Assembly: GCA_943789025.1 (NCBI GenBank)
Contig: CALSSN010000010.1
Location: 1 to 64,000 of the forward strand
DNA length: 64,000 bases
DNA from: an uncultured Verrucomicrobiales bacterium
Lineage (GTDB): Bacteria; Verrucomicrobiota; Verrucomicrobiia; Verrucomicrobiales; DEV007
Direction: 5' to 3'
Shown: in pieces, positions 1 through 9,799 of the stretch
Layout: each line of letters starts with the position of its first letter
Numbering within the stretch: the first letter of the stretch is position 1
The notes under the pieces: model-generated
What the model was told of the DNA's origin: nothing
The model's database searches: none
Seen by the model: the letters and a program-made list of their open reading frames with translations, nothing else
Made by a program: the position numbers and the translations under genes

Positions 1-36
1 CTCTCCCTTTCTTTCTTGATCGGCAGAGCATGGACC

Positions 37-456
37 CTAGAACGGGTCATCGAAACCACCATCCCGGCCTTCGTCGTAGGCGGGGTTCTCGCTGTCATCC
101 GGGACGGATGTAGCGCTTGAGGTGGCAGCAGCCTGCGCGCCGCCGCCACTCCCCGAGCCCGAAGTGATCTTCCAGGCGTTGAGATTGTTAAAGTACCGCC
201 CGTTGTACTCGCGCCCTCGGATGTCAAAGCTGACGGTGACCGTGCTCCCAACAGCGATGCTGTCGAGCAGTGACATGCGATCTTTCACACACTCGAAAGC
301 AATGTCTTGGGGGAATTTTCCGTCCTCCACGCTGAGGACAAATTCACGTTTGCTGAAGCCGCTCTGGAACGTCTGTGGTTCCATGATCAACTTGACGGTT
401 CCGGTCATTTCGTATCCCATGCCACTCATCCAAGCAGAGCTTTGAAATTTTTCCAC
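37..456 (-). CDS. DUF3127-like small protein (OB-fold-like, Gly-rich linker, acidic DDPF tail)
   Basis: 139 aa ORF; MTGTVKLIMEPQTFQSGFSKREFVLSVE pattern followed by GSGSGGG linker and acidic C-terminus. Confidence 0.7.
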   Translation of the reverse strand: MEKFQSSAWMSGMGYEMTGTVKLIMEPQTFQSGFSKREFVLSVEDGKFPQDIAFECVKDRMSLLDSIAVGSTVTVSFDIRGREYNGRYFNNLNAWKITSGSGSGGGAQAAATSSATSVPDDSENPAYDEGRDGGFDDPF

Positions 457-943
457 TGCTCATTTGAGCACAGGAGCATTTTCTGGAGGAGTCGGTAAAA
501 GCTGGAGGAGGGGCAGCCTGAGGGGTAGTCTCCCCATTTGCCAGGCGATGTGCTTGATCCTTTTGATCATCTGGAGGATATCATCGGTATGTCCGAAGTG
601 TCCAGGCGGTCGGCTAGGGGTTCAAGGCAGAGAGATGTCCCCCTCTCGACCGTGCCGATTGATTTTTGTCCGCTGCCTGCCGGGGTGCTCAGGGATATGA
701 ATGAGTGCGGGCTTCGCCTGAGGTTGCGGGCGAGAGATTTTGGAGGCAATCAGAGGGCTCTTGGAGGGGGGCTTCTCGGGATGGGTTTGGCGATCACGGC
801 ATTCATGGTCTTCTGGATGCAGCCATGGACCTGGAACTTCAGCGGTGGAACGCTTGACCTGTTCGGAATTGTTTTTTCACTCCTTGGTCTGCCCGGATTG
901 GTGGTTGGCCTGGGGATGTGCCTCCTGGGGCTTGGAGTCTTAT

Positions 944-3024
944 CCCAAGTTTCTTAATCAGGAGGCCAAATTCATCAAATTGAAGGTTTTTTCGCCTTTT
1001 TTGGGTCTCGGCGTTTACGTAACTCATTGATTATCAATGATAGTGTTTTTCAGGAGGGCTCTTGTAGTGCCTAATTCTTTCTTGTGGGTGTTGACTTCTG
1101 TCTGGCACCCTGCACCTTCGATCTGTGTTTTTTCGAACCAAGAAGATCAAAGGGACGCCGCTAGTACAGCTTGTGGAATCCTATCGCAACGCGGAGGGCT
1201 CGCCCCGCCAGAGAGTAGTGGCTTCACTGGGGGATGCGGAGATCCCGGTGGAGGAAAAGGCTCTGATCGCGGGTGAGGTCACCCGGCGATTGCGCGGCGG
1301 GGACGACGGGCAGCAGGATTGGTTTGAGCCCGAGCTCTCCAGCGAAGCGGTCGAATGGGTGACCCGGATCGTGCAGCTCGCAGGGCGCTCGAAAGGGGGG
1401 CGCAAGGAGGTGGGGCGCTCGGTGGTCGACGGAGTCCTGCTCGATGCGATCGAGACCGAGGATGTGGTGCAGCTCGGGCCTCAGCTCGTCGCTATGAAAG
1501 CCTGGGAGGCACTGGGTTTTACTCCGATGCTTCGGGATCTGGGGCTCAACGAGAGTCGGATTGCCACCGCCCAGCTGATGGTCGCCAACCGACTCATCGA
1601 ACCGCTCAGTGAGTGGGCTCTCATTGATTGGTCGCATCGCACCGCGCTCCCTGAGCTCCTCGACATGCGCATCACCAAGAGCACCAAGGATCGGCTCTAC
1701 CAGACCAGCGACGATCTACTGGCCCGCCGCACGGACATCGAGAAGCAGTTGCGCGAACGGGAGCGTGAACTCTTCAGCCTCGGCCGGAGCATCATCCTCT
1801 ACGACGTGACCAATACTCATTTCGAAGGTGTCTGCAAAGCAAACCCGAAAGCCAGACACGGTAAGAACAAACAGAAGCGCAACGACTGCCGGCAGGTCGC
1901 TATCGGTATGGCCTTCGACGAGCACGGTCTGCCGCTGGCACACGAGGTGTTCGAGGGCAATATCGCGGATACCCGAACGCTCGGGGCTCTGCTCAAGCGG
2001 CTTACACCGGAGGATTGCGATACCCTCAAGCCGGTGGTGGTGCTGGATGCCGGCTTCGCATCACAAGCTAACATCGAGCTACTCCGGGAGCGCGGCTACT
2101 CCTACCTCATCAACATGACACGGGGTAACCGCTCTAAATACGCGGAGTCCTTCAGGCAGGGAGACTTCGAAGAGTTGCCCGGAAGAACGCCCGAAGAGAA
2201 GGTGGAAATCAAGAGGATCATCGACCCTGAGGACGAGATGAGTCGACTGGTGCTCTGCCGCAGTGCCCAGCGCCGACTCAAGGAGGAGGCGATGATCTCG
2301 AGGGCTGAGGAGCGCTTCCTTACTGATCTGCATTCGCTGCGTGAACGGATCGCAAAGGGGCGCCTCAAAACGCCCTCGGTCATTGAGCGCAAGATCGGCG
2401 CCTTGCAGAAAAAACACCCACGGGTGCAGCGTTTTTACACGCTCAGCAGCCAGCAGGGCGGGCTGCTTGCCACGCGTGATGACATGGCAATGGAGGACGC
2501 GATCGGGCTCTGTGGCGACTACGTCTTGAAGACCGACCAGGACATGGATGCTGCCACACTGTGGGGGCTCTACATGACGCTGCTAAAAGCCGAGCGGGGC
2601 TTCCAGATGCTCAAGGGTTCACTCGGACTGCGGCCCAATTACCACCAACTCGAGGGGCGCGTGGACGGGCACATTTTTATCAGCGTGCTGGCTTACCATC
2701 TGTTGAGCTGGGTGGATTACCACCTTGACCAAGCCGGAGATCGCCGGGAGTGGCGCACGCTGCGTCGTCTTCTGGGCACTCACTCGCTGGTGACTACGCG
2801 CCTGCCTCTTGAAGACGGGCGTATTTTAAGTCTGCGTCAGGCCAGTGTTCCTGACGCCGAGCAGGCCCTGGTCTACAAGATCCTTGGCATCGACTGGAAG
2901 AAGGCCTGTCCACCGAGGAAGACGGAATTGAAAAGTTCTTCCCCGACGCTGACGACTTTGTAGTGCCTTTGCCCCCCGAGCTCAGGTTCCAGGCGGGATA
3001 CAGGGTGTTGGGTAGAAACTTGGG
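944..3024 (+). mobile_element. IS1634-like insertion sequence (2081 bp)
   Basis: Terminal inverted repeats CCCAAGTTTCT (944-954) and AGAAACTTGGG (3014-3024); direct repeats TTAT at 940-943 and 3025-3028; encodes one full-length transposase. Confidence 0.88.
1125..2963 (+). CDS. IS1634-family (IS4-superfamily DDE) transposase
   Basis: 612 aa; N-terminus VQLVESYRNAEGSPRQRVVASLGD, DDE-like regions LYDVTNTHFEG, VVLDAGFAS, GFQMLKGSLGLRPNYHQLEGRVDGHIFISVLAYHL. Confidence 0.9.
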   Translation: MFFRTKKIKGTPLVQLVESYRNAEGSPRQRVVASLGDAEIPVEEKALIAGEVTRRLRGGDDGQQDWFEPELSSEAVEWVTRIVQLAGRSKGGRKEVGRSVVDGVLLDAIETEDVVQLGPQLVAMKAWEALGFTPMLRDLGLNESRIATAQLMVANRLIEPLSEWALIDWSHRTALPELLDMRITKSTKDRLYQTSDDLLARRTDIEKQLRERERELFSLGRSIILYDVTNTHFEGVCKANPKARHGKNKQKRNDCRQVAIGMAFDEHGLPLAHEVFEGNIADTRTLGALLKRLTPEDCDTLKPVVVLDAGFASQANIELLRERGYSYLINMTRGNRSKYAESFRQGDFEELPGRTPEEKVEIKRIIDPEDEMSRLVLCRSAQRRLKEEAMISRAEERFLTDLHSLRERIAKGRLKTPSVIERKIGALQKKHPRVQRFYTLSSQQGGLLATRDDMAMEDAIGLCGDYVLKTDQDMDAATLWGLYMTLLKAERGFQMLKGSLGLRPNYHQLEGRVDGHIFISVLAYHLLSWVDYHLDQAGDRREWRTLRRLLGTHSLVTTRLPLEDGRILSLRQASVPDAEQALVYKILGIDWKKACPPRKTELKSSSPTLTTL

Positions 3025-3864
3025 TTATTCGGGGAGTCGAGGCTCGAGATCGGCCTGACCGAGGGCGCTCTGATTTACCGCGAGCAACTCGGGAAACTCT
3101 TCTGGACGCGCAATATCAGCCGGCAGGGTATTCGGTCCATGACTGTGGCGGAGAGAGCGGGCTTGGGAGGCATACGGGTGGCCACTGGGAGAAAAGAGAT
3201 CACGCTGGGCAAAGGGTATCCTGTGGATCTGCTCAAAGGGGTAGCCTGGGAACTCGGTCGCTGGCTGGATGGGGTGGAACTCTGGGTGGGAGCGCGGCGC
3301 TCATGAAGGTGCGGCGGCTTCCGAGAAGGCGGAAGGGAGAGCAGCAACGGGGCCGGTTCATTACCAAGCTCCCAGTTCTGTGGTTGAAGTAGCCAGACGG
3401 CGGGACGGAATTCTTTTCAAGGCTCCCGCCAGAGGAATTTGGAAGGGAAGCTACGGGCTGTTTTTGATGGGCGGGGCTTTTTTCCTTGATTGCTCTTGTT
3501 CTCTTCAGTTTTGTTTTTTTCGATCAGTCTGGGGGCGGGTTCGGAGCCGTGGGTGATGTTGGGGCCTCTTTCTTGCCGTTGGAATCGGATTGGCCATACT
3601 CGGTGTGCACCTGGGAACGCGGCGAGCGGAGATCGAAGTCGCTGTCGGGACCCTGAGGGTCAGTCACGGAAGCGTGCTTTTCGCTGACAAGACGCACATC
3701 TGGAGAAGGCCAGAGATTTCCTCGTTACGGGTCGAGTTCAGCGGCCTGACGGTCAACAACCATCGAGTCAACGAACTGCGCGTTTACGATGGGGAAGGCA
3801 AAAAAGGAGATAGGCTGCCTGGCTTGGTTGCCCGAGGAGGACCTGCAATGGATTCGCTCCGAGC

Positions 3865-4507
3865 TTACGAGGGCGCTGTGGGGAGAAGGCGCGTGAGTAA
3901 AAAGTTATCTGGCGGTAACAGGCTGGAGCTGTGCTGTGTGCCCAGATTACAACCCTCGGTCAGGTAGCCTGTTTCACCGCGAGCCATCACCACCTTGCCG
4001 GTGCGTACGGTTTCGACGATGTCGAACCTTCCGAGCAGGCGGACGGCGGCATCGACTTTCCTCTGAGTCAACCGTGGAGCATGGCAATCATCGACTCCTC
4101 AGTCAGGTCGATGGTCTTTCCCGCCGAAGTGTTCGATGATTTGCAGTGCGTCGGTGCGTTCATCGCGGCCGACGAGCATCTTGATAAGAACCAGTTCGCG
4201 CACGACCGAGTCATGCGGTGTATGCTCGAAGCAGTGGATGACGTCGATGAGCTTGTTCACCTGCAGGATGATCTGGCCGAGCCCCGACGGGTCGCCGCTG
4301 ATCCCGATGGTCCATCCGTGAGAACTTTGGGTTTCTGCCTTGCGAGACGACGAGGGAGTCGATGTTGTAGGCTCGTCTGGCGAAGACCTGCGCAATCCGC
4401 ATCAAGACACCCGGCTGGTTGTTTACGTAGACACTGAGTGTGTGCACGTTGACGATATCCGGCTGCACGGCGGGCTCTCTGTCGGTGGTGGTGATGGTGC
4501 GGGACAT
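3865..4507 (-). pseudogene. ilvN: Acetolactate synthase small subunit, frameshifted
   Basis: MSRTITTTDREPAVQPDIVNVHTLSVYVNNQPGVLMRIAQVFARRAYNIDSLVVSQ, then TIGISGDPSGLGQIILQVNKLIDVIHCFEHTPHDSVVRELVLIKM and KVDAAVRLLGRFDIVETVRTGKVVMARGE in different frames (ACT domain + C-terminal domain). At least three indels. Confidence 0.8.
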
Positions 4508-4561
4508 GGGAAGGAAGAAAGAGTAGGAGTTGGTTGGTTGCGGGTAGAGCCGAGGCACGGC

Positions 4562-6294
4562 TTAGGTCGAGCCGACGGGCTTTTTCCATTTTCTGCTTGG
4601 GCGCCTCGGTGATCATCGCCTCGAGGGCTGCTCCGGCGGGGATCATGGGGAAGACATTCTCTTTCTTGATGCACTCGGCGTGAATGAGACAAGGGCCGTC
4701 CTGATAATCGAGCGCCTCCTGGAGTTTCCGCCGGATATCTGCCGGGCGCTTGATATGGACCGCCTTGGCGCCATAAGATTCTGCCAGTTTGACGAAGTCT
4801 GGGTTGCCTTCAAGGTCGACGCCGCTTTCCCGTTCGTCGAAGAAAAGCTCCTGCCACTGCCGGACCATGCCGAGGTAGTGGTTGTTGAGAACGAGGATTT
4901 TGATTGGGAGTTTGTGGATGACTGCGGTAGCAATCTCGCAAAGTGTCATCTGGAAGCCGCCGTCTCCGGAGATAGAGACCACGATGTCATCGGGACGGGC
5001 GAACTGGGCGCCGATGGCGGCAGGGAAGCCGAAACCCATGGTGCCGGCACCGCCCGAACTCAGCCAGTTGTAGCAGGCGTCATTTCGGTAGAACTGAGCC
5101 GCCCACATCTGGTGCTGCCCGACATCTGTGGAGACGACAGCCTTTCCCTCGGTAAGTTGGTAAAGTTCGTCGATCACCTGCTGCATGCGCAGGCCCGCCT
5201 TGCTTCTTATAACCGAGGGGAAACTTCTTTTTGTAGGTATCGAGGTGGGCGTTCCAGTCGTCGTGTTGCTGTGGCTCGAGCTCTGCGATGAGTGCTGTGA
5301 GTGCGGCCTTGGCATCGCCGATGATCTCGACGTCCGGACCGATCATCTTTCCCATCTCAGAGGGGTCGATGTCGATGTGGATGATTTTGGCATTGGCACC
5401 GAATTTGTCGGCCTGCCCGATAATGCGGTCGTCAAAGCGCGAGCCGACATTGAGGATGAGATCGCATTCGCAGACCGCTTTGTTGGCGTAGGCGGTGCCG
5501 TGCATGCCGAGCATGCCAAGCGAGAGGCGGTGGGTCTCCGGGAAGACACCTTTGCCAAGCAGAGTACTGGTAACCGGACAATCGAGAGTCTCAGCCACAT
5601 GCATAAGCTCATCAGCAGCTCGTGCGATCATGCAGCCCTGACCGGCGAGGATCAGTGGTTTCTTGGCCTGAGCGATGAGCTGGGCTGCTTCGGTGATTGC
5701 TGGAGAGGAAATTTCGAAGGCCTTCTCCGGCTGGTAGCCGGGGAGGTCGATTTCCGCTTCCATCTCACCGGTAAAAGGTGACTGGGAAATATTTTTCGGA
5801 ACGTCGATAAGGACCGGGCCGGGGCGACCGGTGGTGGCGATGTGGTAGGCTTCGCGCGTGATACGCGGGAGGTCGTTGGTCTCGCGGACGAGGAAGTTGT
5901 GCTTCACCACCGGGATACTCATCCCGAAGACGTCGGCTTCCTGAAAAGCGTCTTTCCCCAGCATCCAGGTCACTTGTTGCCCGGTGATGATGATCATGGG
6001 AACCGAATCCATGTGGGCGGTCATGATGCCGGTGATGGTATTTCCAGCACCCGGTCCGGAGGTCACGAGGACGCAGGCGGGCCTGCCTGTGGCGCGGGCA
6101 TAGCCGTCGGCCATGTGGCAGGCACCCTGTTCATGACGGCTGAGGACAAATTTGATTTTGCTCTCGACAGTTTCCAGAGCGTCGAAGATTGGGAGGGCCG
6201 CTCCTCCCGAGTAGCCGAAGACATATTCGATGCCGAGGTCATCAAGGGTTTGGATGAGAGCTTGGGCTCCGTCTAATTCCTGCTGAATTTTCAT
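4562..6294 (-). pseudogene. ilvB: Acetolactate synthase large subunit, frameshifted at about 5200 and near the 3' end
   Basis: TPP-enzyme signatures in two overlapping frames: 5080-6294 (YVFGYSGGAALPIFDAL...RHEQGACHMADGYARATGRPACVLVTSGPGAGNTITGI) and 4257-5315 (LRMQQVIDELYQLTEGKAVVSTDVGQHQMWAAQFY...SGDGGFQMT). Confidence 0.85.
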
Positions 6295-6474
6295 AAAATT
6301 AATTATTTTCCCTAAAGTAGCTTCATAAAATGAAGATTTGCAATCAAAAATTAGCTTTTTTTGGTTAAGTTGCTATCTTAAGAGGGTCAGCATCATCAAA
6401 AAGAAGCATTTTTTGTTAAAGAAGCCACTTTCCAGTATGTTTGGCATCCACAAAATGCCGAAATACCCTCGTAA

Positions 6475-8991
6475 TCACTGACTCGCTAGATATGCGAGAA
6501 GGTCGAGAATGTCATCCTGCGTGAGGGTGTTGAGCAGACCCGGGGGCATGAAAGATACCGGCGCGGGGCTTATGCTTTCGATGGTGTTCTTTTTGACCCG
6601 GCTTTTGCCGCCGGGATCCATCGGGTTGGTAGCGATTATCAGCTGGTTGCCCACCATGTTGACGGTACGGCCGGTCAGTTTGCTGCCATCTTTCATGCTA
6701 TAAATCAGCAGCCCGTATTGCTCGTTGATGACTTTGCTTGGGTTGAGAATGTTATCGAGCAGGTCGTGAGGACTGTAGCGTCCGCCGGCACTGGTCAGAT
6801 CTGGGCCGGAAAGGCCTCCTTCTCCCTGGAAGTTGTGGCAGGCGATACAGGCGGTCGCGGTGAACAGCATACGACCGTTTTCGAGATCCCGCGTATCCTT
6901 CAAGCCTTGCTCGAGAGCGGGCGCGAGATCTTCGAGTGTCCAGTTCTTGACGAAGCTGCGTGAGGTTACCGGCGTGACAGAGGGCGGTTTATTTGCGGCC
7001 GCGATGCGGTCGGCAAACTTTGTGCGCTGATCGTCTGTCAGCATGGCCACGACCGCTTGCAGGGTTTTGACGCGTAGCGGTCCGACCTTCGATCCACCTT
7101 TCCAGTTTGGAACCCGTTCGATCGCAAGCATGAGGAGCCGTTCGCGGAGTTCTGGTGTCCAGCCGGCATACTCTGCCGATCCGATGAGAGCTCGGGTATA
7201 GTGCACCTGTTCCTCTTGCGTGCGACTGGCTGCCAGCAGGTCGAGTGCGGGATGAATAAAGGTCCGGCTCCTTAAGGCTGCACACATGGCGACGAGTTCC
7301 TCGTTGACCCGGCGGTCCGCGCTGGGGAGCGAGGGCTCGAGTCGCGCGATGAGTTGCGCCGCGGTCTCTGGTGGATAGGCGCCATGTCGGATGGCCGAAA
7401 TGGTCAGGATGCGCAGATACCAGCACTGGGCGTCGAGGCTCAGCTTGCTGAAATCATGGCGAGCCAGAGCTGCCAGCAAGGCTGGCTGCATGGTTGCATC
7501 ACCATCGGTAGAACGCGCAAGAGAGAGCAGCGCCTGAAGCGCAATACGCGGGCGCTTTTCTTCGAGCGCTTGTTGCCTCCAGGTGTTGACCGGTTGCCAC
7601 TCTACCGCCGCACGAGCGGCTCCGCGGATGGCGCGATCAGCGTGGCCGAGATGTTGCCAGGCAAGGCCAAGCGCTTTGGGATCGGGACTGCCGTGAAATG
7701 CCTCAAGCTCGCGCCGCAATTTCTGTGAGGCAGCGGTGGGTGCATCGAGGAAGGGTGCAGCCGTGGGCTTGGTCTCTTCTTCACCCTTGTAAGTGACGCG
7801 GTAGAGTGCCGCCTGGGTGCTGCGCCCTCCGGTGAGGAAATAGAGAGCCCCGTCACTGGGTGAGACAGCGAGATCCGCAATCGGCAGGCCCTGCGCACTG
7901 AGGAAGGTTTCGACTTCTCCCGAGTAGGTGGCGCCTTGAGGGCTGAGGTGGACGGCGAACATGCGTCCATAGCTCCAATCACAGGCGAAGAGCGCTTTTT
8001 GATAGCGGCCGGGAAATTTTGCGCCGTAGCCGAAGCAGACTCCTGTGGGGGATCCCGGCCCGATATTTTTGATCGGCGGTTGGATGTCCTCCCATTTTGG
8101 CCCCCAGTTCCAAACCATCGCGCCACCTCGCCCACCCCAACCGCTGTCGGTGCCGCTGAGAATCTGGCGGATGGCAGTGGGTCGGTAGTTTGGCAAGCCT
8201 ATATCAAATTCCAGATCGCTGTCGAAGGTGAAGAGATCGCCGTGGTGGTTGAAGGCGATATCGTAGCTGTTGCGCAAGCCTATACAGAGGTACTCCGCAT
8301 TCTTGCCATCGAGATCAGTCCGCATCACCCAGCCGCCGGAATAAGGCTCCTTCTGGAACTGCTGCCCCCAGCTGTCGCGGTTCCAGTGTTTCGGTGTGCG
8401 TCCTTTCTCGGAGGGCAGTTGATTACGGTCGCCGCTGACAATGTAGAGGGAGGCGCCATCTGGTCCGGGAATGACGGCGTGCCTGCCATGCTCTTTCCAA
8501 GGTTTGAAACTGTCGGGAACTGCGGGGAATTCGAGGAGGCGCTCGACGGCATCGAGTTGGTCATCGCCATCTGTGTCCTTCAGTCGTAGCAGGACATCGG
8601 GTTCGCTCTGCTGCATGACGTAGAGTGCGCCATTGATGAAGGACAGTCCTTGTGAGTTGCCCCAAATGTCCGATGCCAGCTCCACCTTGCAGGCATCCGA
8701 TGCTCCGCCCAGAGCTGGCGGTGTGATTCGAAATAATCTGGGTCCTTGGTCGGAGGCGTAGATCCGTCCCTGGTCATCGAAACACATGGCAACCCACGAG
8801 CCTTGCGCGCGTGGCACCGAGTAGAGGCGCTCGACGGCGAATCCTTCTTGGATTTCGATTGCGGAGGCAGGCGTGGCTTCTTCCACTGCTTCCAGGTGGC
8901 TGCAAAGAGAGGCCAGAACAATGACAATGAGGGCTCGGTTCATGGAGAGAAAAGTTGCCGGGGACCATCCGGGCAGGCAGGGATGGGTCAA
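6475..8991 (-). CDS. PVC-type membrane-bound dehydrogenase / heme-binding protein with C-terminal cytochrome c domain; start probably 8943 (signal peptide MNRALIVIVLASLCSHLEA)
   Basis: Beta-propeller-like N-terminal half, HEAT-like middle, CIACHNFQGEGGLSGPDLTSAGGRYSPHDLLDNILNPSKVINEQY heme-binding motif. Confidence 0.85.
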   Translation of the reverse strand: MTHPCLPGWSPATFLSMNRALIVIVLASLCSHLEAVEEATPASAIEIQEGFAVERLYSVPRAQGSWVAMCFDDQGRIYASDQGPRLFRITPPALGGASDACKVELASDIWGNSQGLSFINGALYVMQQSEPDVLLRLKDTDGDDQLDAVERLLEFPAVPDSFKPWKEHGRHAVIPGPDGASLYIVSGDRNQLPSEKGRTPKHWNRDSWGQQFQKEPYSGGWVMRTDLDGKNAEYLCIGLRNSYDIAFNHHGDLFTFDSDLEFDIGLPNYRPTAIRQILSGTDSGWGGRGGAMVWNWGPKWEDIQPPIKNIGPGSPTGVCFGYGAKFPGRYQKALFACDWSYGRMFAVHLSPQGATYSGEVETFLSAQGLPIADLAVSPSDGALYFLTGGRSTQAALYRVTYKGEEETKPTAAPFLDAPTAASQKLRRELEAFHGSPDPKALGLAWQHLGHADRAIRGAARAAVEWQPVNTWRQQALEEKRPRIALQALLSLARSTDGDATMQPALLAALARHDFSKLSLDAQCWYLRILTISAIRHGAYPPETAAQLIARLEPSLPSADRRVNEELVAMCAALRSRTFIHPALDLLAASRTQEEQVHYTRALIGSAEYAGWTPELRERLLMLAIERVPNWKGGSKVGPLRVKTLQAVVAMLTDDQRTKFADRIAAANKPPSVTPVTSRSFVKNWTLEDLAPALEQGLKDTRDLENGRMLFTATACIACHNFQGEGGLSGPDLTSAGGRYSPHDLLDNILNPSKVINEQYGLLIYSMKDGSKLTGRTVNMVGNQLIIATNPMDPGGKSRVKKNTIESISPAPVSFMPPGLLNTLTQDDILDLLAYLASQ

Positions 8992-9272
8992 TGCATTTCA
9001 AGCGCCCTCCGTGAAAAAGGGCAGGCAGACGGCTTCTTTTTGGTTGTTGCAGGAAATCCTGGTTCGTGGCCCTGAGCAAAGATTACTGACAATTCTTATA
9101 GGCGCTGTGTCTTGAAGACTGGAAGCGAGAAATTCCTTCGTCTTTTTTATGAGGTAAAAAACTTATCTTTAGTAGGTAGATTTTTAACCTTATTAAGCTA
9201 TCCTACGAAATGGAATGCGAGGACACGCGCCCAAGCGTCTCGGCTTGAATGACTTAGATTAAAGCCGTGACT

Positions 9273-9289
9273 TGGCATAAAATCTGCAT
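9273..9289 (+). promoter_or_regulatory. Candidate sigma-54 (-24/-12) promoter of glnK
   Basis: TGGCATAAAATCTGCAT: GG (9274-9275) - 10 nt - GC (9286-9287), 40 bp upstream of the glnK ATG. Confidence 0.75.
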
Positions 9290-9321
9290 CTCTTGAAGAC
9301 CCAACAGCAATTCAACATTAA

Positions 9322-9681
<360 letters not shown>

Positions 9682-9752
9682 CTGGCGGGCACTTTCCCTC
9701 GAGAGAAAAGCGCTCTGCGGGAGTCAGGGTCACGCGGCTCTGATCTTTAAAG

Positions 9753-9782
9753 ACGGCATCCGGTTTCCGGATGCCGTTTTTT
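9753..9782 (+). terminator. Rho-independent terminator downstream of glnK
   Basis: ACGGCATCCGG-TTT-CCGGATGCCGT perfect 11-bp stem followed by a T run. Confidence 0.9.
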
Positions 9783-9799
9783 TACTCTTGAATCCTCGG

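Larger units (their letters stand above)
538..3896 (+). pseudogene. Two-domain membrane protein remnant, interrupted by an IS and carrying several frameshifts
   Basis: Hydrophobic segment (LAITAFMVFWMQPW...LGLPGLVVGLGMCLLGLGVL) runs to the IS border at 943 and continues in frame after 3028 (FGESRLEIGLTEGALIYREQLGKLFW). A second related unit (APARGIWKGSYGLFLMGGAFF ... AEIEVAVGTLRVSHGSVLFADK ... EEDLQWIRSELTRALWGEGA*) is split over several frames from about 3270 to 3896. Confidence 0.7.

Noticed and set aside
1062-2968. 11-bp direct repeat TTGTAGTGCCT inside the IS (1062-1072 and 2958-2968).
   Set aside because: Not at the element ends; the inverted repeats at 944/3024 with the TTAT duplication define the borders better. 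Probably chance, or internal IS sequence.
4680-5291. Long ORFs antisense to ilvB, metH, glnD and mutS in the six-frame track.
   Set aside because: Typical shadow ORFs in GC-rich genes; no family motifs and opposite to well-supported genes.
9150-9240. Loose inverted repeat AGTAGGTAG ... CTATCCTAC upstream of glnK as a possible NtrC enhancer.
   Set aside because: Imperfect, and does not match a known NtrC half-site well enough to claim.
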